The notes under the pieces: model-generated | Seen by the model: only the letters and a program-made list of their open reading frames with translations | Told to the model about the DNA's origin: nothing | Databases searched by the model: none | Assembly: GCA_002393195.1 (NCBI GenBank) | Contig: DGIK01000016.1 | Coordinates: forward strand, 1 to 11,966 | Direction: 5' to 3' | DNA from: Bacteroidales bacterium UBA3824 | GTDB lineage: Bacteria > Bacteroidota > Bacteroidia > Bacteroidales > UBA3824 | Length of the DNA: 11,966 bases | Shown: positions 7,849-11,966 of the stretch, piece by piece | How positions within the stretch are numbered: position 1 is the stretch's first letter | Layout of the letters: each line of letters starts with the position of its first letter | Program-made: the position numbers and the translations under genes

Positions 7849-7879
7849 TTGCAAATATAAAAAATTCATTTTATCTTTG
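7849..7879 (+). promoter_or_regulatory. Promoter of the small-RNA gene
   Basis: TTG (7849-7851), 20 bases, TATCTTTG (7872-7879): a full match to the Bacteroidota pattern with the same spacing as the NADAR promoter. Upstream, TGAAAAAAGTTAGTAAAAAA (7828-7847) resembles the TGCAAAAAGTTACTAAAAA element above the NADAR -33 box. The expected start of transcription is near 7883. Confidence 0.7.
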
Positions 7880-7882
7880 CAG
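7852..7882 (-). promoter_or_regulatory. Probable promoter of the HEPN gene, superimposed on the small-RNA promoter
   Basis: On the minus strand TATATTTG (plus 7852-7859) has CTG (plus 7880-7882) 20 bases upstream in place of TTG. The -7 box is perfect, the -33 box weak. The expected start is near 7848, a leader of about 30 bases. The footprint covers almost the same bases as the plus-strand promoter at 7849-7879. Confidence 0.55.
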
Positions 7883-7939
7883 CATCTTGACTCCCACCGT
7901 GCCACTGACCTCGGTCAAGCCGGTGGGTTTAGTTTTTTT
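7883..7939 (+). ncRNA. Predicted small structured RNA divergent from the HEPN gene
   Basis: Bounded by a consensus promoter ending at 7879 and an intrinsic terminator ending in TTTAGTTTTTTT, this segment of about 57 bases is conspicuously GC-rich amid very AT-rich DNA. Three pairings are visible. CCCACCG (7893-7899) pairs with CGGTGGG (7921-7927). TGAC (7906-7909) can pair with GTCA (7914-7917) across a CTCG loop. CTTGAC (7886-7891) is also a perfect complement of GTCAAG (7914-7919), which would cross the first stem and make a pseudoknot. No credible reading frame with a start and ribosome site lies inside. By position it is a candidate RNA antitoxin for the HEPN protein. I do not recognise it as a known RNA family; a stand-alone regulatory RNA or mere terminator are the alternatives. 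Confidence 0.6.
7893..7939 (+). terminator. Intrinsic terminator forming the 3' end of the small RNA
   Basis: A 7-bp GC-rich stem (7893-7899 with 7921-7927) is followed at once by TTTAG and seven T residues (7933-7939). On the minus strand the stem lacks a following T tract, so the signal points rightward. No plus-strand gene other than the predicted small RNA lies upstream to need it. Confidence 0.7.
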
Positions 7940-7945
7940 ATTTGC

Positions 7946-7975
7946 CAAATATAATCATTTTTTTCACCATTACAA
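7946..7975 (-). promoter_or_regulatory. Possible second minus-strand promoter reading antisense through the small RNA
   Basis: On the minus strand TTG (plus 7973-7975), 19 bases, TATATTTG (plus 7946-7953). A transcript from here would start near 7941, run antisense across the small-RNA gene and reach the HEPN start codon with a leader of about 120 bases. The -7 box is exact, but AT-rich DNA produces such matches by chance. Confidence 0.4.
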
Positions 7976-7993
7976 AATTATTTTTGCCAAATG

Positions 7994-8010
7994 GCAGACG
8001 AGCCGTCTGC
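7994..8010 (-). terminator. Hairpin after hsdS, possible weak terminator
   Basis: Perfect 7-bp stem GCAGACG / CGTCTGC with a 3-base loop, 10 bases after the hsdS stop codon. On the minus strand it is followed by a mixed AT stretch without a true T tract, so it may be a transcript-end stabiliser rather than an efficient terminator. Confidence 0.45.
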
Positions 8011-8020
8011 ACTCCAACAT

Positions 8021-9238
8021 TTATCCAAACACCTTTTTCAACAACGCCTGTTTCAGGTCGTTGCAGAGGGTTATGGTTTCGGTGTAGTTCGTTTGCAATG
8101 CTTTCACATTGGCAGAGAGGGCGTCGAGGCGGTCGGCGATACGCTGCTGCTCGTCTGTTTCTTTTGGAAAAGCCAATAAAACTTTACTCAAATTTGCTTG
8201 ACTAAACGTAGGAATAGCCGTTCCTGCAACAAAATTATCGAAATCATTTTGAACCCAAGGGGTTCGTATCAAATAAGCAAATAGTCTATTATTGATTTGA
8301 ATATTTTTTATAACAACAGACTGGGGGTTTATTGTAGCCTTATGCGGCAATTTGTCAACTATCGCAGACTTGCCATACGAACTACCTGTTTTAACAATCA
8401 AGACATCACCATTTTGAACCATTATCTCAGGTGATTCTTCATATTTATACCAAGAAATATATTGGCATTTTGTATAGTCCATTGCCCCATCTTGTATATT
8501 TGATGGACTTAATGTAATTGCACCGTCATTTGGTCCACTTACCATATCTTTGGTTGTATATCCTCTAAAACCAATTCGACCACATATATTGCCCACTTCT
8601 CCCAACTTCTTCTCCCCCCATCCCTCTTTCGGTGTCAACAACTCTTTTAGTGCGGCTTGAAACAAATCTTTGGCGGCTTGCAGTTGCTTTTCGGCATTGG
8701 CTTTAAGGGCTTCTATCTTCGCAAACTCGGCATCAAGATAGGAAACAATGCGCTGCTGGTCAGAGAGCGGAGGGATTGGAGTGGAAATAGCAAGGAATTT
8801 CTCAAAAATAATATTGTGAATACCGGTAGTTGCATTCTGCATTTCCTTTGTCCATCCTTCTCGATATACATATAAAAGGTATTTATACAAAAACTCAGGT
8901 GTTATTTCGTTTTGATTGTTAATACGCAAAATTGATGTAAAATTACTTACTGAAAATTCACCTTCTGCATTAAAGAGCACAGTTCTTCCAACTGGTTGTT
9001 TTTCGCTACCTCCTGACTTTTCAACAATTAAATCACCTTTTTGTAATTTACGTTTTTGGTATTGTTTTGCTTCGACATTGAGATATTCAATTTTTGAAAA
9101 ATCTAAGGTTATATCTTTTGTAAAATTGGTATTTCTTATAACACCTACATTTACAAACGGCTCTTTTTTCCCTTTCCAGAGTCCATTGATTGTGGTTGCA
9201 ATCTCACCCAACTTCATATATTTCCATCCTTGTTTCAT
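8021..9238 (-). CDS. hsdS: Type I restriction-modification specificity subunit (HsdS)
   Basis: 405 residues with the classical two-half plan. Target-recognition domain 1 spans about 5-157. The first conserved helix begins PPLSDQQRIVSYLDAEFAKIEALK (156-179). Domain 2 spans about 206-358 (starting WGEKKLGEV). The second helix is DEQQRIADRLDALSANVKAL (362-381). Each recognition domain reads one half of a split DNA site, and the helices set the spacer and hold the two HsdM subunits. Helix-coding DNA is visibly GC-richer than the recognition domains (for example 8081-8160 against 8270-8330), as expected where these domains are exchanged. The ATG at 9238 gives MKQGW; a second Met is at residue 8. 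It no longer follows hsdM directly: a DUF1016 gene intervenes and hsdS has its own promoter. Confidence 0.93.
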   Translation of the reverse strand: MKQGWKYMKLGEIATTINGLWKGKKEPFVNVGVIRNTNFTKDITLDFSKIEYLNVEAKQYQKRKLQKGDLIVEKSGGSEKQPVGRTVLFNAEGEFSVSNFTSILRINNQNEITPEFLYKYLLYVYREGWTKEMQNATTGIHNIIFEKFLAISTPIPPLSDQQRIVSYLDAEFAKIEALKANAEKQLQAAKDLFQAALKELLTPKEGWGEKKLGEVGNICGRIGFRGYTTKDMVSGPNDGAITLSPSNIQDGAMDYTKCQYISWYKYEESPEIMVQNGDVLIVKTGSSYGKSAIVDKLPHKATINPQSVVIKNIQINNRLFAYLIRTPWVQNDFDNFVAGTAIPTFSQANLSKVLLAFPKETDEQQRIADRLDALSANVKALQTNYTETITLCNDLKQALLKKVFG

Positions 9239-9261
9239 AGCATCTCTTATGTTTAGTTAAT
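9228..9261. repeat. 34-bp direct repeat, copy A (hsdS-proximal junction)
   Basis: 29 of 34 bases match 10462-10495. On the minus strand it covers the hsdS start (ATGAAACAAGG) and, upstream, a decayed copy of the last hsdM codons, now with stops: ATT AAC TAA ACA TAA GAG ATG CTA TGA. It marks one edge of the inserted DUF1016 segment. Confidence 0.8.
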
Positions 9262-9263
9262 TG

Positions 9264-9293
9264 CAAAGATAGTGGATTATTGGGAGATGGCAA
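9264..9293 (-). promoter_or_regulatory. Promoter of hsdS
   Basis: On the minus strand TTG (plus 9291-9293), 19 bases, TATCTTTG (plus 9264-9271). The expected start is near 9259, about 21 bases before the hsdS ATG. It lies within the inserted segment, so the insertion would supply hsdS with a promoter to replace read-through from hsdM. Confidence 0.65.
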
Positions 9294-9325
9294 AAAATTT
9301 TTATGGAAAGTTGCAAATATTTCCT

Positions 9326-9333
9326 TACCTTTG
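9326..9333 (+). promoter_or_regulatory. Likely -7 box of the DUF1016 gene promoter
   Basis: TACCTTTG fits TAnnTTTG, but no TTG lies 19-20 bases upstream, so the -33 box is weak or absent. The expected start near 9340 supports the ATG at 9363 over the ATG at 9303, which would precede the promoter. Confidence 0.45.
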
Positions 9334-9362
9334 TGCAATATAAGAATCATATATTACACAAA

Positions 9363-10421
9363 ATGGCAGACATTAAAGTTGACATAAACCAAATTGAACA
9401 AATCAGCAACCATTTGTACGATGGCGTCGTCAAGATAATAGACAATGCAAGGCATCAAGTTGCTGTTTATGTAAATACACAGACGAGTTTGACATATTGG
9501 AATGTTGGCAAATACATAAACAACGAACTTAATTATCAGCCTTACTCGGCATACGGTCAAAAGATTCTTGCGACATTGTCGCAAAAATTAACCGAACGGT
9601 ACGGCAAAGGCTTCACTTATTCGGCATTGACGCGAATGGTGAAGGTGGCTCGTATTTATTGCGACGAGTCAATGTTTGCGACACTGTCGCAAACATTGAC
9701 TTGGAGTCATTTCATAGAACTCATCACCATAGACAACGACACCAAGCGGCTGTTTTACCAACAGATGAGCATTGCAGAACATTGGAGCGTAAAAAAGTTG
9801 CAAATCAAACAAGACGAGATGACTTTTGAACGCTCTCTTATCGCGACAAAGCCCGAGGACGAAATTGTTGAAAAGTTGGGAAATGTTTCGCCCAAACACA
9901 TCGATGCCGATATTGTTCTAAAAAGTTCATACGTTTTGGATTTTTTGGGGTTGGGCGGTTATTATTCCGAAAACGAATTAGAAGATGCCATCTCTCTGCA
10001 ATTGGAAAGGTTTATTTTGGAATTAGGTCAAGGGTTCGCATTTCTCGAACGGCAGAAGCGTTTTACAATCGACGGTACCGATTATTATCTCGATTTGCTA
10101 TTTTATCACCGAAAACTAAAATGTCTTGTTGCCATCGATTTAAAACTTGGCAAATTCAAGCCTGAGTACAAAGGGCAAATGGAACTTTACCTCAAATATA
10201 TGCAGAAATATGATATGCAACCCGGCGAAAATCCACCGATAGGATTGCTCCTTTGCAGCGAGGGAAATACTGAGCATATTGAATTGCTGATGTTGGGCGA
10301 AGATAATATCAAGGTCGGTCAATATACAACATATCTACCTGACAAACAATGGTTTATCGACAAATTAAATCGTTCTATAATGATTGCCCAAGAATATAAG
10401 GCAAACCCATTGTCCAAATAA
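9363..10421 (+). CDS. DUF1016 / YhcG-like PD-(D/E)XK nuclease-family protein
   Basis: 352 residues from the ATG at 9363. The N-terminal DUF1016 helical region (about 15-150) has the typical TYWNVGKYI (44-52) and LTWSHFIELI (112-121). The C-terminal nuclease fold shows FLERQKRFTIDGTDYYLDLL (227-246), then LVAIDLKLGKFKPEYKGQM (255-273), giving D244 and D259-L-K261 with the following Gln; many relatives have ELK where this has DLK. The family is often found beside type I restriction genes and other defence or mobile elements; its exact role is unsettled. Here it is inserted between hsdM and hsdS on the opposite strand, between 34-bp repeats, convergent with hsdM and divergent from hsdS. A 35-base perfect palindrome lies inside the coding region. 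The earlier ATG at 9303 was rejected on promoter position and lack of family resemblance in those 20 residues. Confidence 0.88.
   Translation: MADIKVDINQIEQISNHLYDGVVKIIDNARHQVAVYVNTQTSLTYWNVGKYINNELNYQPYSAYGQKILATLSQKLTERYGKGFTYSALTRMVKVARIYCDESMFATLSQTLTWSHFIELITIDNDTKRLFYQQMSIAEHWSVKKLQIKQDEMTFERSLIATKPEDEIVEKLGNVSPKHIDADIVLKSSYVLDFLGLGGYYSENELEDAISLQLERFILELGQGFAFLERQKRFTIDGTDYYLDLLFYHRKLKCLVAIDLKLGKFKPEYKGQMELYLKYMQKYDMQPGENPPIGLLLCSEGNTEHIELLMLGEDNIKVGQYTTYLPDKQWFIDKLNRSIMIAQEYKANPLSK
9568..9584. repeat. 17-base palindrome inside the DUF1016 gene
   Basis: TTGCGACA-T-TGTCGCAA, 8-bp arms with a one-base centre, encoding LATLSQ (residues 69-74). The same core returns 108 bases later in a longer palindrome. 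Confidence 0.7.
9667..9701. repeat. 35-base perfect palindrome inside the DUF1016 gene
   Basis: Arms of 17 bases (9667-9683 and 9685-9701) are perfectly complementary about the single base C9684; the core is TTTGCGACA-C-TGTCGCAAA. It encodes ESMFATLSQTLT (102-113), just before the conserved WSHF. Chance palindromes of this length in coding DNA are very unlikely. Confidence 0.9.
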
Positions 10422-10434
10422 TACAGGCATACCA

Positions 10435-10461
10435 AAATCTTCACCAACTTGGTGAAGATTT
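10435..10461. terminator. Bidirectional terminator hairpin between DUF1016 and hsdM
   Basis: AAATCTTCACCAA-C-TTGGTGAAGATTT is a 27-base perfect palindrome in the 47-base gap between two converging genes. Pyrimidine-rich DNA follows on the plus side (TTTCCTTCTTTC) and TTTTGG on the minus side, so it can end both transcripts. It also blocks hsdM read-through toward hsdS. Confidence 0.7.
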
Positions 10462-10495
10462 CCTTCTTTCATAGCATCTCCTTTATTTCGTTAAT
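10462..10495. repeat. 34-bp direct repeat, copy B (hsdM-proximal junction)
   Basis: Matches 9228-9261 at 29 of 34 bases. On the minus strand it encodes the true hsdM end (INEIKEML, TGA), whose stop overlaps an ATG (10470-10472) that opens MKEG, the vestige of the former hsdS start in the usual ATGA overlap. Confidence 0.8.
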
Positions 10496-11920
10496 CAATC
10501 TTGCGGAATCGCTGTTGAGGTCGGCGATTGTGCCGAGAATGTCGGCGGCGGTGCGGGTGTCAACAATTTCGGGTTTGTTGGGATTTTTGACAGAAAGGTC
10601 GCAATCGTCGCCAAGGTCGGCAACGTTGAGAGTCCAAGAGTTTTCGCTTTCGGCTTTGGTTTTCTGTAATGTTACAAAATCTTCAAGATCGGCTTCGGTG
10701 AGCGGATTTGTTTTGCCAAGGGTGCGGCTGAGGTTGAGTTGGTAATACCAAATTTTTTGTGTCGGCTCGCCTTTGGTGAAAAACAGCACAACGGTTTTTA
10801 CGCCCGCGCCTTGAAACACTCCTTGCGGAAGGTCGAGAATGGTGTGCAAGTTACATTCTTCGAGTAGTTTACGGCGCAGTGATGCAGCATCGCCATTGCT
10901 CAAAAATGTGTTTTTGATTACAATGCCGGCGCGTCCGTTTACTTTGAGCATCTTGATGAAATGCTGCATAAACATATATGCGGTTTCGCTGGTGCGTAGG
11001 TCGAAATTGTCAAGCACTTCGGCGCGTTCGCTGCCTCCAAATGGCGGATTGGCAAGGATGATGTCTTTGCGGTCGCGCTGCTGAATGGCGGCGAGGTTTT
11101 CGGTAAGTGTATTGCCGCGAACGATGTTGGGCGCAGCCACGCCGTGAAAAATCATATTCATTGTGGCAATGATGTAGGGCAATCCCTTTTTCTCCTTGCC
11201 AAAGAATGTTGACTTTTGCAAGGTGTCGGAGTCGCTCACCGAATGTACCTGTTCTTGCATATAATTGAACGCCTCGCAGAGGAAGCCCGCCGAGCCGCAA
11301 GCCGGGTCGTAAACTGTTTCGCCGATGCGCGGGTTCACCACTTTTACGATGGTACGGATGAGCGGACGAGGCGTGTAATATTCGCCGCCGTTGCGTCCGG
11401 CATTGCCCATACGCTTGATTTTGTCTTCGTATAGCACGGTCATTTCGTGCTTGTCGTCGGCAGACTGAAAATGCAGCGAATCTATCTTGTTGATAATCTC
11501 GCGCATATTGTATCCGCTGCTCACCTTGTTGCGCAGTTCGCTGAATATCTCGCCAATCTTGTATTCAAGCGTATCGGGCGACACGGCGGTATCTTTGAAA
11601 TGTTTGAGCGAAGGGAAGAGTTTTTGGTTAACAAACTCCACAAGGTCGTCGCCGGTCATTGCGTTGATAACGTCGAGTTCGCACTTTGCGGTTTTTGGGG
11701 CAGCCCAAGCGTTCCAACGGTTGAAGCCAGTGATAATGCGGCGGTATTCCTTGCCGTTGAGTGCGGCTTCGTCTTCGCGCTCCGTTTCAAGGTCGTCGAG
11801 GTATTTCAAAAAGAGCAACCACGAAGTCTGCTCTATGTAATCGAGTTCGTTGCTGCATCCCGCCTCGTTGCGCAGGATGGCATCGATTGCATTAAAAGTT
11901 GATTCGTATTTCATCTCCAT
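10469..11920 (-). CDS. hsdM: Type I restriction-modification methyltransferase subunit (HsdM)
   Basis: 483 residues. N6-adenine methylase of the type I complex; with HsdS it protects the host sites. The N-terminal helical domain (about 5-160) has LDYIEQTSWLLFLKYLDDLE (27-46). GGEYYTPRPLIR (178-189) precedes the catalytic domain, with SAM-binding motif I DPACGSAGF (205-213) and catalytic NPPF (291-294). The C-terminus ends INEIKEML inside the 34-bp repeat. All key residues are intact. The ATG at 11920 (or the third codon, also Met) fits the usual family start. However, the frame stays open upstream to the edge of the window, so a longer N-terminus cannot be ruled out, and the promoter is not in view. 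It is followed by a terminator rather than by hsdS, an altered operon layout. Confidence 0.94.
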   Translation of the reverse strand: MEMKYESTFNAIDAILRNEAGCSNELDYIEQTSWLLFLKYLDDLETEREDEAALNGKEYRRIITGFNRWNAWAAPKTAKCELDVINAMTGDDLVEFVNQKLFPSLKHFKDTAVSPDTLEYKIGEIFSELRNKVSSGYNMREIINKIDSLHFQSADDKHEMTVLYEDKIKRMGNAGRNGGEYYTPRPLIRTIVKVVNPRIGETVYDPACGSAGFLCEAFNYMQEQVHSVSDSDTLQKSTFFGKEKKGLPYIIATMNMIFHGVAAPNIVRGNTLTENLAAIQQRDRKDIILANPPFGGSERAEVLDNFDLRTSETAYMFMQHFIKMLKVNGRAGIVIKNTFLSNGDAASLRRKLLEECNLHTILDLPQGVFQGAGVKTVVLFFTKGEPTQKIWYYQLNLSRTLGKTNPLTEADLEDFVTLQKTKAESENSWTLNVADLGDDCDLSVKNPNKPEIVDTRTAADILGTIADLNSDSARLINEIKEML

Positions 11921-11966
11921 CGAGTTGTGAATAATCAGTTCTTCTACTGCCAGGTTTCCGAACGTT

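Noticed and set aside
7893..7927. Likeness of the small RNA stem to Cas13a direct repeats (GACT then C-rich, G-rich then T-A-G)
   Set aside because: The match is only a few bases around a generic GC stem; there is no array and no two-HEPN effector.
7827..8087. An 86-codon plus-strand frame covering the small-RNA segment
   Set aside because: It starts at TTG upstream of the promoter -33 box, crosses the terminator and runs into antisense hsdS; no ribosome site is seen.
9303..9362. ATG at 9303 as start of the DUF1016 gene
   Set aside because: It precedes the -7 box at 9326-9333 and adds 20 residues unlike the family.
11447..11902. A 151-codon plus-strand frame
   Set aside because: It is a mirror of the hsdM N-terminal region, without known motifs or start signals.

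Overview
The window looks like chromosomal DNA of a member of the Bacteroidota, most likely Bacteroidales. The case for this is: several intergenic regions carry the primary promoter pattern of that phylum (TTG, about 20 bases, then TAnnTTTG); Shine-Dalgarno sequences are mostly missing; intergenic DNA is AT-rich; and the genes match families common there (single-chain class I fumarase, DUF4143 ATPase, DUF1016 nuclease next to type I restriction genes). The species cannot be named from this sequence.

Layout. Bases 1-1008 are the 3' part of a housekeeping class I fumarase, closed by a strong intrinsic terminator. From there on the window is accessory or defence-like. A DUF4143-type AAA ATPase (1098-2444, minus) diverges from a two-gene plus-strand unit (2686-4579): a NADAR-domain protein with an extra N-terminal domain, then a protein of unknown family. 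The 241-base divergent promoter region between them holds direct repeats with a 33-bp period. At 4582-4696 there is the stub of a broken secreted-protein gene.

Bases 4706-11920 hold a type I restriction-modification locus read on the minus strand: hsdM (10469-11920), hsdS (8021-9238), hsdR (4706-7111). It has been opened twice. A DUF1016 (YhcG-like) PD-(D/E)XK nuclease gene on the opposite strand sits between hsdM and hsdS. It is flanked by two 34-bp copies (29/34 identical) of the hsdM-end/hsdS-start junction, so the interruption left a readable scar. A single-HEPN Abi-like RNase gene (7126-7818) sits between hsdS and hsdR, 14 bases ahead of hsdR.

The most interesting spot is 7819-8020, upstream of the HEPN gene. 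A plus-strand promoter, a GC-rich structured segment of about 57 bases and an intrinsic terminator form a complete small-RNA gene. It is divergent from the HEPN gene and its promoter is superimposed on the likely HEPN promoter. This is the layout expected of an HEPN RNase toxin with an RNA antitoxin (AbiF-like), here built into a restriction operon so that hsdR is downstream of the toxin gene. The gene families are read with good confidence; the RNA gene, its structure and the toxin-antitoxin link are inferences from sequence only.
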